Shown piece by piece: positions 1-6,670 of a stretch of 8,202 nt of DNA. The translations under genes were made by a program, and so were the position numbers. Where the stretch lies: positions 1 to 8,202 of the forward strand of contig JAZLHW010000034.1 of the NCBI GenBank assembly GCA_045617105.1. Direction: 5' to 3'. The stretch is from CALELM01 sp045617105. Its GTDB lineage: Bacteria > Bacillota > Negativicutes > Selenomonadales > Selenomonadaceae. The number at the start of each line of letters is the position of its first letter. Position 1 is the stretch's first letter. The notes beneath the pieces were generated by a model that was given only the letters and a program-made list of their open reading frames with translations, did not search any database and had not been told where the DNA came from.

Positions 1-98
1 AGCTGTGTGTTCATAGATATAATAAATTCCTTTCACTTTTGCATTTTGTTATTTCTTGTGAGCTTTGCCATGAACAGATAGGTGAATTCTAGTTTCAT

Positions 99-127
99 AT
101 TATATAAAAGAAGTTTATTTTTTTCCA
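99..127 (-). promoter_or_regulatory. possible leftward promoter (TGGAAA-17-TATAAT)
   Basis: Read on the minus strand, a consensus -10 TATAAT lies at 104-99 and a weak -35 TGGAAA (4 of 6) at 127-122, with a 17-bp spacer. It would fire leftward and serve a gene leaving the window at its left edge. Two short minus-strand frames are open to the edge: GTG at 36 and ATG at 14. Neither has a well-placed ribosome binding site. The region is A+T rich, so a chance TATAAT is quite possible. The rest of 1-204 shows no supported gene. Confidence 0.25.
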
Positions 128-204
128 GTTTAAATGAATGGCTGCTGCAATTTTTTCAGACGCATTGAATTTGTGCTCCTGCTGTAAATTCATGTTGTTG
201 TACC

Positions 205-233
205 TTGACACTGTTTTCTGCCTATGCTTTAAT
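205..233 (+). promoter_or_regulatory. uppP operon promoter, sigma-A type with extended -10
   Basis: A perfect -35 TTGACA (205-210), a 17-bp spacer and a -10 TTTAAT (228-233, 5 of 6) preceded by TGC (225-227, extended -10) give a strong vegetative promoter. Transcription should begin near 240, leaving a leader of about 37 nt before the TTG start at 277. The longest open frame of uppP nominally begins with the TTG inside this -35 box, so that start is excluded if the promoter is real. No terminator lies between uppP, pth and the radical SAM gene, so this promoter probably serves all three. Confidence 0.75.
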
Positions 234-262
234 GAAACGGATAAAGAACATATATTTTTGTT

Positions 263-268
263 GGAGGG
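263..268 (+). promoter_or_regulatory. ribosome binding site that sets the uppP start
   Basis: GGAGGG sits 8 nt before the TTG codon at 277, an ideal Shine-Dalgarno distance. No comparable site precedes the upstream in-frame candidates TTG 205 or ATG 232, which also overlap the promoter. The protein beginning at 277 (MDLSFVELLK) matches the usual N-terminus of UppP. Confidence 0.75.
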
Positions 269-276
269 ATAGGAAA

Positions 277-1125
277 TTGGATCTTAGTTTCGTTGAGCTG
301 TTAAAGACCGTGATTTTGGGTATCGTAGAGGGTCTTACGGAGTGGCTTCCTGTGAGCAGCACAGGACACATGATTTTGGTAGATGAGTTTATAAAACTGG
401 ACGTGAGCAAGTCCTTTATGGACATGTTCTTGGTCGTGATTCAGCTTGGTGCTATTTTGGCAGTTGTCGTATTGAACTTTGAGAAGCTGAATCCTTTTTC
501 GTCCTTTAAGTCAAAACGGGAAAAAAAGGATACCATCGATCTTTGGTGCAAGGTATGTGTTGCTTGCGTTCCGGCTGCCGTTATCGGACTGATGTTCAAC
601 AAATACATGGAAGAACATTTCATGACGGCTCCTGTAGTTGCGGCAACTTTGATCTTTTATGGAATTATGTTTATTCTGGTGGAAAACTACAATAAACATC
701 GCCGTCCGCGAGTGACTGATCTGGATCGATTGGATTATCGGACAGCATTTATCATAGGTCTCTTTCAGGTGCTTTCCTTGGTGCCGGGAACATCACGTTC
801 CGGAGCGACTATTTTAGGCGGTATTCTTTTTGGTGCATCTCGCTATGTGGCAGCAGAATTCACCTTTTTTCTTGCAATTCCTGTTATGTTCGGGGCAAGT
901 GCATTGAAGTTAGTAAAGTTTGGTTTCCACTATACAGGGGAAGAAATTCTGATTATGGTAGTTGGCATGGTGACAGCATTCATTGTGTCGATTCTCTCGA
1001 TCAAGTTCCTGCTTCGCTATATCAAGAACAATGATTTCAAGGCATTTGGCTGGTACCGTATTGCACTTGGTATTGTAGTTATTGCATATTTGTTCTTGGT
1101 AGGAGATCCTACGGCAAACCAGTGA
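277..1125 (+). CDS. uppP: undecaprenyl-diphosphatase UppP (BacA)
   Basis: Integral membrane phosphatase that converts undecaprenyl diphosphate to undecaprenyl phosphate, recycling the lipid carrier for peptidoglycan and other envelope polymers; extra copies classically give bacitracin resistance. With the TTG start at 277 the protein has 282 residues, the normal size for the family. The first signature lies at about 17-31 (EGLTEWLPVSSTGH, with E18, E22, S27 and H31). The second is PGTSRSGAT at 170-178, with R174 as the phosphate-binding arginine. These two loops build the active site in UppP structures. Several hydrophobic membrane helices (around 50-68, 95-107, 120-136, 193-212, 225-245 and 260-276) complete the fold. 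It is the first gene of its operon, 19 nt ahead of pth. An upstream extension of 24 codons to TTG 205 is open but overlaps the promoter. Confidence 0.96.
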   Translation: MDLSFVELLKTVILGIVEGLTEWLPVSSTGHMILVDEFIKLDVSKSFMDMFLVVIQLGAILAVVVLNFEKLNPFSSFKSKREKKDTIDLWCKVCVACVPAAVIGLMFNKYMEEHFMTAPVVAATLIFYGIMFILVENYNKHRRPRVTDLDRLDYRTAFIIGLFQVLSLVPGTSRSGATILGGILFGASRYVAAEFTFFLAIPVMFGASALKLVKFGFHYTGEEILIMVVGMVTAFIVSILSIKFLLRYIKNNDFKAFGWYRIALGIVVIAYLFLVGDPTANQ

Positions 1126-1144
1126 GAAGGAGCGGAGGAGCAGC

Positions 1145-1732
1145 ATGAAAATCATTGCAGGGCTTGGGAACCCAGGGACGGAATATGCCAAAACCAGACA
1201 TAATGCCGGTTTTATGCTAATGGATGCATTAGCGGAAAAGCTTGGAGAGGACAGCTGGCGGGAAAAGTACGATGCGTTGGTTTTGGAAAGCCGTATCGGT
1301 GCAGAAAAGGTGCTTTTGGTCAAGCCGCTCACTTATATGAACGAGAGCGGGAGGGCAATTGGTGCCTTGATGAATTGGTACAAGCTGGAGACGGAGGATC
1401 TCATTGTAGCACATGACGATATGGATATTCCTGTTGGGACGATTCGTATTCGCAAGAAGGGAAGTGCAGGTGGGCACAATGGCATAAAGTCTATCCTGAC
1501 GCATGTGGAAGATGAGAATTTTGCCCGTATACGTATCGGTATTGGCAGACCGCTGCCTGGCTGGACTGTGGTGAAGCATGTATTGGCTGCTTTTCCGGAG
1601 GAAGATGTCCCAAAGGTTCGGGAGGCAGTGAAGAGCTTGGTTCCTGCCGTGGAATGTATGGTGACGGAAGGCGTAGATCTGGCAATGAATCGGTTCAATT
1701 CACGCAAAACCAAGAAGCAGGAAGAAACATAA
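1145..1732 (+). CDS. pth: peptidyl-tRNA hydrolase Pth
   Basis: Cytosolic esterase that cleaves peptidyl-tRNA dropped from ribosomes, freeing tRNA for reuse; it is essential in most bacteria. The 195-residue length is typical. The fold starts with GLGNPG (6-11), and TRHNAG (17-22) carries the catalytic H19. PLTYMNESG (61-69) supplies the substrate-binding N66, HDDMD (90-94) the catalytic-dyad D91, and SAGGHNG (107-113) the conserved H111 and N112. The C-terminal tail is short, lysine-rich and probably disordered. ATG 1145 has GGAGGAG at 1134-1140. The gene lies 19 nt after uppP and 24 nt before the radical SAM gene, which indicates cotranscription. Confidence 0.97.
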   Translation: MKIIAGLGNPGTEYAKTRHNAGFMLMDALAEKLGEDSWREKYDALVLESRIGAEKVLLVKPLTYMNESGRAIGALMNWYKLETEDLIVAHDDMDIPVGTIRIRKKGSAGGHNGIKSILTHVEDENFARIRIGIGRPLPGWTVVKHVLAAFPEEDVPKVREAVKSLVPAVECMVTEGVDLAMNRFNSRKTKKQEET

Positions 1733-1756
1733 CTCATTCGTTGGGAGGATGGCAAA

Positions 1757-2992
1757 ATGGCAGAGATTACGGCACTTTATGCAGATGAAAACGGGGAAAT
1801 CTTCGATGTACCTGGCTTTGCGGGAATGGGGCAGATCAACAGGGAGACGGTTCTGCTTACACCGCAGGATTTGATTCCCCTTCCAGAAAGTGCAGATCTG
1901 ATGTTTTTGCCCGATCGCCTAGCTATTGGCATGAGCCCTGAGGGAGAGATTTTGCCGCTGACAGGCAGGGCAGTGGCAGCTATTCTTCCTGCAGGATATA
2001 CGAGACTCTTTCTTCCTGCTTATGAAAAGACGGAGGGGGCAAACCAGCTCCCTCTCTATGGCTATACAGCAGTGGTGGTTTATAAGGACGAGCTTTACGC
2101 AGCTGCTGTTTACACAGATGAGAATGATAAATGGGACCCTGTGCATTACAATACGCATGACTTAAAGAAGCTGGTGCAGCGTACAAAGAAAGATCTGAAG
2201 GGAAATCGGATCGTGGAGCAGGTCGGCAACTGTTCCTTGCAGTGGCATTGCTGTACGGCACAGAATCTTTTTTATCGCCGTTGGGAGGCTGGGATTCCAA
2301 CATCTCCCGTCTGCAATGCAAACTGCTTTGGCTGTATTTCCTTGCAGCCTGCAGAATGTTGTCCATCGCCGCAGAGCAGGATATCCTTTCGCCCAACGCC
2401 GGAAGAAATTGCGGAAGTTGGCATTTACCATCTTTCAGTTGCACCGAATGCTATTGTAAGCTTTGGGCAAGGCTGTGAGGGAGAGCCTTCTTTGGCTTTT
2501 GAGGCAATATCTGAGGGGATTCGATTGATTCGCAAAAAGACAGGACGTGGACAGATCAACATGAATTCCAATGCGGGGTATACGGAAGGTATAAAGAAGA
2601 TCGTGGATGCCGGACTGGATTCCCTGCGTGTCTCTATCATCAGTGCAAGGGAGGAAGGCTATAATGCTTATTATCGTGCCTCCTACCAGCTTTCCGATGT
2701 AAAGGAATCCATTCGGTATGCCTTGGCACATGGGGTTTATGTGTCCTTGAATATGCTTACTTTTCCGGGATTCAATGACCGTGAGGAGGAACTTGAGGCT
2801 TGGCAGGAATTTTTTCATGAGCTGCCTGTTCAGATGATACAGGTGAGAAACCTCAACGTGGATCCCGATGCATTTTTGGATATTATGCCGCCTGCACAAG
2901 GGAAGATCCTTGGAACTAAAAGCTTTTTGGAATGTTTGCATAAGGACTTTCCTCAGCTTGTGATAGGCAGCTTCAGTCATTATGTGGAATAG
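1757..2992 (+). CDS. radical SAM protein of unknown substrate
   Basis: A 411-residue protein with a radical SAM core of about 180-370. The [4Fe-4S] cluster motif is C186-x3-C190-x2-C193 (CNANCFGC). FGQGCEGEP at 236-244 corresponds to the SAM-binding GGE region, followed by NMNSNAG (268-274) and DSLRVSI (288-294) on later barrel strands. The N-terminal 150 residues are not radical SAM; they resemble a small mixed alpha/beta domain without a recognisable motif. Extra cysteines (C159, the pairs C165-C166 and C201-C202, and C240) flank the cluster, so an added metal site or thiol chemistry is conceivable but unproven. There is no signal peptide or membrane helix. ATG 1757 has GGGAGG 8 nt upstream. 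It closes the uppP-pth operon. I cannot name its substrate; homologous proteins are usually annotated only as radical SAM protein. Confidence 0.9.
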   Translation: MAEITALYADENGEIFDVPGFAGMGQINRETVLLTPQDLIPLPESADLMFLPDRLAIGMSPEGEILPLTGRAVAAILPAGYTRLFLPAYEKTEGANQLPLYGYTAVVVYKDELYAAAVYTDENDKWDPVHYNTHDLKKLVQRTKKDLKGNRIVEQVGNCSLQWHCCTAQNLFYRRWEAGIPTSPVCNANCFGCISLQPAECCPSPQSRISFRPTPEEIAEVGIYHLSVAPNAIVSFGQGCEGEPSLAFEAISEGIRLIRKKTGRGQINMNSNAGYTEGIKKIVDAGLDSLRVSIISAREEGYNAYYRASYQLSDVKESIRYALAHGVYVSLNMLTFPGFNDREEELEAWQEFFHELPVQMIQVRNLNVDPDAFLDIMPPAQGKILGTKSFLECLHKDFPQLVIGSFSHYVE

Positions 2993-3000
2993 AAAATTTT

Positions 3001-3030
3001 TTGAGAAGCAACAGGGGAGAATCGTATTTT
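3001..3030 (+). promoter_or_regulatory. candidate hsp20 promoter
   Basis: TTGAGA (3001-3006, 5 of 6) and TATTTT (3025-3030, 4 of 6) are separated by 18 bp, about 100 bp before hsp20. The -10 overlaps the left half of the palindrome at 3027-3046, so that palindrome could act as an operator. No CIRCE element (HrcA site) or CtsR heptamer repeat is visible upstream of hsp20. Matches of this quality are common in A+T-rich DNA, so this is only the best candidate. Confidence 0.3.
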
Positions 3031-3046
3031 TGCTGTGCAGCAAAAA
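3027..3046. repeat. perfect 20-bp palindrome (operator or weak terminator)
   Basis: Arms TTTTTGCTG and CAGCAAAAA flank a TG centre. As RNA it gives an 8-bp stem with a GUGC loop, followed at 3050-3055 by a short AUUUUU run, so it could be a weak terminator for the uppP-pth-radical SAM operon. As DNA it is a symmetric site overlapping the candidate hsp20 -10 and could bind a dimeric regulator. The sequence alone does not decide between the two. Confidence 0.5.
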
Positions 3047-3128
3047 AGGATTTTTAGTTAGCTGGGCGAATACTAATAGATAGCAAGAATAGTAAGGTTA
3101 TCATAAGAGTTACAGAGGGGGACTTTTT

Positions 3129-3566
3129 ATGTTGCGAGACAGTATTAAGGACAACATGGAGAAAAAACGTGAATTCCTTGAGGATATTTTTGACTTGGCA
3201 CTGGAGCAGTCTACGGGTTCTCGAGGCAAGGTCAGCGGGGCACTTTCTCCGTTTCGTGTTGATATGACTGAGACAGATGCCAGATATGAGATCGTGGCAG
3301 AGCTTCCTGGATTTTCCAAGGAAGAAATCACGGTTTCCTATGTGGAGGATTCTCAGTTGATCATTCGGGCAGAACGTGCAGAAGTAGAGGACGATACGGT
3401 ACGCTACATTTACAAGGAACGCCGCACTGGTGAATTTGAGCGTGCTTTTCATGTGGAAGATATTGTCAAGGAAGAGGTTTCCGTTGCCTACGAGAATGGA
3501 CTCTTGCATATTGTGCTTCCAAAGGCTGCCAAGGAAGAAAACAAGACCATTTTTGATATTAACTAA
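3129..3566 (+). CDS. hsp20: small heat-shock protein, Hsp20/alpha-crystallin family
   Basis: ATP-independent holdase that binds unfolding cytosolic proteins as large oligomers until ATP-driven chaperones refold them. The protein has 145 residues, typical for bacterial members. A charged helical N-terminal arm (1-40) precedes the alpha-crystallin domain (about 41-133). That domain contains ELPGF (58-62), the basic/aromatic loop ERRTGEFERAF (97-107) and the terminal signature YENGLLHIVLPK (121-132). The short tail ends TIFDIN; the usual I-x-I/V anchoring motif is not exact, the nearest form being I-F-D-I. ATG 3129 follows GAGGGGG (3115-3121) at 7 nt. The gene has its own terminator at 3592-3622 and is separated by 136 bp from the upstream operon, so it is probably monocistronic. 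Confidence 0.95.
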   Translation: MLRDSIKDNMEKKREFLEDIFDLALEQSTGSRGKVSGALSPFRVDMTETDARYEIVAELPGFSKEEITVSYVEDSQLIIRAERAEVEDDTVRYIYKERRTGEFERAFHVEDIVKEEVSVAYENGLLHIVLPKAAKEENKTIFDIN

Positions 3567-3591
3567 CGAAAGCAGGGGCTGATTGGCTTCT

Positions 3592-3622
3592 AAGGACATG
3601 CAAATACTGCGTGTCCTTTTTT
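3592..3622 (+). terminator. intrinsic terminator of hsp20
   Basis: An 11-bp stem pairs 3592-3602 with 3608-3618 (outer arms AAGGACA and TGTCCTT, one G-U wobble inside) around a 5-nt loop, followed by a T run to 3622. It lies 25 nt after the hsp20 stop codon. The stretch from 3623 to the guaB promoter at 3734 holds nothing I can support. Confidence 0.88.
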
Positions 3623-3733
3623 CATAAAAATAAAGAATAACGAAAATGAGAAGGATATGCCCTCGCATTGGTTTAGGAGTGTGTTGATTCATTGCTGTAT
3701 ACGCTTGGTTAGAAGATTTTAACAGTGTTTCCC

Positions 3734-3762
3734 TAGACAAAGAAAAATGAAAGTGCTATAGT
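3734..3762 (+). promoter_or_regulatory. guaB promoter with extended -10
   Basis: -35 TAGACA (3734-3739, 5 of 6), a 17-bp spacer and -10 TATAGT (3757-3762, 5 of 6) with TGC directly before it (3754-3756). The start site would be near 3769, giving a leader of about 38 nt. That is too short for a purine riboswitch, and no PurR-box-like repeat is evident. The architecture matches the uppP promoter. Confidence 0.72.
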
Positions 3763-3806
3763 AGAAACAATAATTTTCAAGAAAGCTTAGGAAAGAAGGG
3801 GTTACG

Positions 3807-5312
3807 TTGGCATACTATTTTGAGGAACCGTCGCATACTTTTGGGGAGTATCTTCTTGTTCCGGGATATTCTTCCGATCAATGCATTCCTACGAATGTTT
3901 CTCTGAAAACGCCGCTGGTAAAGTTCAAGAAGGGCGAAGAACCAAAGATTTCCATGAATATTCCAATGACGTCTGCTATCATGCAGGCGGTTTCCGATGA
4001 TTCCATGGCGATTGCGCTTGCAAAAGAAGGCGGTGTCTCTTTTATTTATGGCTCGCAGTCGATTCGCGAGGAAGCTGAGATGGTCCGCCGTGTCAAAAAC
4101 TATAAATCTGGTTTTGTGGGCAGTGACTCTAACATTAAGCCGACAACGACTCTGGGGGAGATTCTCCGTCTTTTGGCAGAGACTGGTCATTCCACGATGG
4201 CAGTTACTGAGGATGGTACTTCCAACGGAAAGCTGCTTGGTATTGTGACGAGCCGTGATTATCGGGTCTCCCGCATGACGATGGACGTTCAGGCAAGGGA
4301 TTTCATGACACCTTTTGAGAAGTTGATCTATGCAGATGCGGAAACAACATCTCTTTCCCAAGCAAACGATATTATTTGGGAAAATAAGCTCAATATGCTT
4401 CCATTGGTCGATAAGGAGCAGCGTCTCCGTTACATGGTGTTCCGCAAGGATTATACGGATAACAAGGAAAATGCTTTGGAACTGATCGACAGGCAAAAGC
4501 GGTATATTGTTGGTGCAGGTATCAACACGCGTGATTATGCGGAGCGTGTTCCTGCCTTGCTGGATGCTGGTGCTGACGTGCTTTGCATTGATTCCTCGGA
4601 GGGCTTTTCTGAGTGGCAGCGGATCACGCTTCGATATATTCATGAGCATTTTGGCGAAGATGTCAAGGTGGGAGCAGGCAATGTCGTTGATGCGGAAGGT
4701 TTCCGTTTTCTTGCGGATGCCGGTGCTGACTTTATCAAGGTAGGTATTGGTGGCGGTTCTATTTGTATTACGCGTGAAACCAAGGGAATCGGTCGTGGAC
4801 AGGCAACGGCTTTGATCGATGTGTGTGCAGAGCGTGACCGTTATTATGAGGAAACGGGTATCTATATCCCTGTTTGTTCCGATGGCGGTATCGTGCATGA
4901 TTATCATATGACGCTGGCATTGGCTATGGGAGCAGATTTCCTTATGCTGGGACGCTATTTCTCCCGTTTTGATGAAAGCCCAACGGATAAGGTAAAGATC
5001 AATGGCACTTACTACAAGGAGTATTGGGGAGAAGGTTCTAACCGTGCCCGCAACTGGCAGCGTTATGACCTTGGCGGCTCCAAAAAGCTTTCTTTCGAGG
5101 AAGGCGTGGATTCTTATGTGCCGTATGCAGGCTCTCTCAAGAGCAACGTGAGCGTTACGCTTGCCAAGATCCGTTCTACGATGTGCAACTGCGGTTCCCT
5201 GTCCCTTGCAGAATTCCGTGACAAGGCAAAACTGACCTTGGTATCTGCTACGAGTATCGTTGAAGGCGGTTCTCATGATGTTATTTTGCGTGACAAATTC
5301 CAGACACGCTAA
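3807..5312 (+). CDS. guaB: IMP dehydrogenase, Tritrichomonas foetus-like subtype
   Basis: Oxidises IMP to XMP with NAD+, the committed step of guanine nucleotide synthesis. The protein has 501 residues. The TIM barrel is interrupted by a CBS-pair (Bateman) insert at about 105-220. The active-site loop is GGGSICITRE, with catalytic C320. SDGGI (358-362) binds the phosphate. The mobile flap GEGSNRARNWQRYDLGG (409-425, 17 residues) carries R419 and Y420. EEGVDSYVPYAG (431-442) and STMCNCG (457-463) follow. These details, and most of the sequence as I recall it, match T. foetus IMPDH (C319, R418, Y419) rather than the usual shorter bacterial GuaB with GPGSICTTR. The TTG start at 3807 follows AAGGGG by 5 nt. 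The gene appears monocistronic and converges on serC. Confidence 0.96.
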   Translation: MAYYFEEPSHTFGEYLLVPGYSSDQCIPTNVSLKTPLVKFKKGEEPKISMNIPMTSAIMQAVSDDSMAIALAKEGGVSFIYGSQSIREEAEMVRRVKNYKSGFVGSDSNIKPTTTLGEILRLLAETGHSTMAVTEDGTSNGKLLGIVTSRDYRVSRMTMDVQARDFMTPFEKLIYADAETTSLSQANDIIWENKLNMLPLVDKEQRLRYMVFRKDYTDNKENALELIDRQKRYIVGAGINTRDYAERVPALLDAGADVLCIDSSEGFSEWQRITLRYIHEHFGEDVKVGAGNVVDAEGFRFLADAGADFIKVGIGGGSICITRETKGIGRGQATALIDVCAERDRYYEETGIYIPVCSDGGIVHDYHMTLALAMGADFLMLGRYFSRFDESPTDKVKINGTYYKEYWGEGSNRARNWQRYDLGGSKKLSFEEGVDSYVPYAGSLKSNVSVTLAKIRSTMCNCGSLSLAEFRDKAKLTLVSATSIVEGGSHDVILRDKFQTR

Positions 5313-5351
5313 TATGTAAGGAAATGTGAAAAATTTTTGATATTCTGTTGT

Positions 5352-5380
5352 AAGCAGTGTATGTTTAAGATACGTTGCTT
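5352..5380. repeat. stem-loop in the guaB-serC gap, no U tract
   Basis: An 11-bp stem (5352-5362 with 5370-5380, outer arms AAGCA and TGCTT, two tandem G-U wobbles in RNA) encloses a 7-nt loop. No T run follows on either strand, so alone it is not a terminator. It may stabilise the 3' end of guaB mRNA upstream of the larger hairpin at 5385-5442. Confidence 0.5.
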
Positions 5381-5384
5381 GAAC

Positions 5385-5442
5385 AATAATAAATACGATC
5401 CCAACCATAAAATGTATTATGGTTGGGAGCGTATTTATTATT
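5385..5442. terminator. long bidirectional terminator hairpin between guaB and serC
   Basis: Positions 5385-5410 pair with 5417-5442 over 26 positions with one mismatch (A5398/G5429) and a 6-nt loop. The inner stem is CCCAACCATAA with TTATGGTTGGG. The outer 13 bp is A+T rich, so each strand reads a T-rich arm after the G+C core. It sits about 70 nt after the guaB stop and can end transcription from either side. Confidence 0.8.
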
Positions 5443-5445
5443 TGC

Positions 5446-5481
5446 AAAAAAAATATCCTCGACCAGCAATAGCCGAGGATA
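5446..5481 (-). terminator. intrinsic terminator of serC
   Basis: On the minus strand an 8-bp stem (5481-5474 with 5461-5454, arms TATCCTCG and CGAGGATA) with a 12-nt loop is followed at once by eight T residues (complement of the A run 5446-5453). It begins 12 nt after the serC stop codon and is a textbook Rho-independent terminator. Confidence 0.88.
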
Positions 5482-5493
5482 AGATGAATTTTT

Positions 5494-6585
5494 TTATGCG
5501 TTTGCCTTGCGGAATTTTTCCATGAAGTCAACGAGTGCTTCGCAGCCCTCATAAGGCATTGCGTTATAGATGGAAGTGCGCATGCCGCCAACGGAACGAT
5601 GTCCTTTGACACCGCCGAGCTTGCACTCAAGAGCCTCTGCAACGAACTTCTTTTCAAGTTCTTCACTCGGGAGGCGGAACGTCACATTCATAAAGGAACG
5701 GCTGTCCTTGTCTGCATGTCCTTTGTAGAAGCCGTTGGAATTGTCGATCGCATCATAGACAAGGTTTGCCTTTTTCTTGTTGCGTTCTTCCATTACGGCA
5801 AGACCGCCCTGCGATTTGATCCATGCAGCTACTTTGCCAACCATGTAGATGCAGAAAGCAGGAGGTGTATTGTAAAGTGAATCCTTGCTGTAGAACGTAT
5901 CATAGCGGAACATCGTAGGAAGGTTCTCAGGACTCTTTTCTATCATGCTCTTCTTTGCGACAACGAGGACGCAGCCAGCAGGACCGAGATTCTTCTGAAC
6001 GCCTGCATAGATGAGGTCAAATTTTTTGAAGTCCATTGGTCTTGAGAGCATATCGGAGGACATATCAGCGATCAAAGGAATCCCCTTGGTATCTGGGATA
6101 TAATGATACTCCGTTCCGTAAATCGTGTTGTTGTTGCAGATATGAAGGTATGCAGCATTATCACTGATCTTCAGCTCGTCCTGCGTTGGGATATGACGGA
6201 ACTCGACATCCTTGCTGGAGGCAGCGACTTCGCCAACGCCCAAAATCTGAGCTTCCTTGTAAGCCTTGGAGGAGAAGCTTCCAGAGAGGACATAGTTTCC
6301 TGGATGTTCCTTCGTTGCGAAATTCAGGGGAACCATGTCAAACTGGGTGCTGGCACCGCCTTGAATGAAAAGAACCTCGTAATCGTCACCAAGTCCCATG
6401 AGTTCCTTGATGTCTGCCTTTGCCTTTTGATGTACTTCATCGTACTGCTTGGCACGATGGCTGATCTCCAAAATCGACATGCCGCTTTCATTGAAATTTA
6501 AGAACTCAGCCTGTGCTTCCTTGAGAACCTCAAGAGGAAGAACGGCAGGCCCTGGATTGAAGTTGTAAATACGATTTGCTTCCAT
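5494..6585 (-). CDS. serC: phosphoserine aminotransferase SerC
   Basis: PLP enzyme that transfers an amino group from glutamate to 3-phosphohydroxypyruvate, giving O-phosphoserine, the second step of serine synthesis; it can also serve pyridoxal phosphate synthesis. From ATG 6585 the protein has 363 residues, the usual size. It opens with YNFNPGPAVLP (7-17). SHR (42-44) binds substrate, GGAST (76-80) and D174 (in ADMSSD) hold the cofactor, and K198 (GVQKNLGPAG) is the Schiff-base lysine. GHRSVGGMR (328-336) ends with substrate-binding R336. The start is fixed by AGGAGG 7 nt upstream; the frame is open further to TTG 6699, but that extension covers the putative promoter and lacks family similarity. 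No serA neighbour is present in the window. It is convergent with guaB and divergent from the acetyltransferase gene. Confidence 0.96.
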   Translation of the reverse strand: MEANRIYNFNPGPAVLPLEVLKEAQAEFLNFNESGMSILEISHRAKQYDEVHQKAKADIKELMGLGDDYEVLFIQGGASTQFDMVPLNFATKEHPGNYVLSGSFSSKAYKEAQILGVGEVAASSKDVEFRHIPTQDELKISDNAAYLHICNNNTIYGTEYHYIPDTKGIPLIADMSSDMLSRPMDFKKFDLIYAGVQKNLGPAGCVLVVAKKSMIEKSPENLPTMFRYDTFYSKDSLYNTPPAFCIYMVGKVAAWIKSQGGLAVMEERNKKKANLVYDAIDNSNGFYKGHADKDSRSFMNVTFRLPSEELEKKFVAEALECKLGGVKGHRSVGGMRTSIYNAMPYEGCEALVDFMEKFRKANA

Positions 6586-6592
6586 TGGAAAA

Positions 6593-6598
6593 CCTCCT
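6593..6598 (-). promoter_or_regulatory. ribosome binding site that sets the serC start
   Basis: On the minus strand a perfect AGGAGG (complement of CCTCCT at 6593-6598) lies 7 nt before ATG 6585. It decides for the MEANRIYNF start over the in-frame TTG 6699 and ATG 6672, which fall on the -35 and -10 of the putative promoter. Confidence 0.8.
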
Positions 6599-6670
6599 GC
6601 ATGGTAGATAATGTTTTTTAGCAGTCCATCTATTCCGTTTATATGTTGTGGACATTCGATATTAAGTAAC

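Noticed and set aside
2435..3043. 202-residue minus-strand ORF opposite the radical SAM gene
   Set aside because: It is an antisense shadow of conserved radical SAM coding sequence, with no ribosome binding site and no recognisable motif.
3047..3128. CIRCE or CtsR operator upstream of hsp20
   Set aside because: No TTAGCACTC-N9-GAGTGCTAA repeat and no GGTCAAA heptamer repeat could be found in the upstream region.
3623..3733. Short frame MRRICPRIGLGVC from ATG 3646 and possible purine riboswitch before guaB
   Set aside because: The 13-codon frame has no ribosome binding site, and the inferred guaB leader (about 38 nt) is too short for an aptamer; no conserved riboswitch core was seen.
3054..3740. 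228-residue minus-strand ORF opposite hsp20
   Set aside because: It spans hsp20, its terminator and the guaB promoter; the plus-strand reading is well supported and the minus-strand product is unlike any family I know.
3777..5666. 629-residue minus-strand ORF opposite guaB
   Set aside because: It is the antisense shadow of guaB, whose catalytic motifs, promoter and terminators are clear on the plus strand; the minus-strand peptide has no family-like features.
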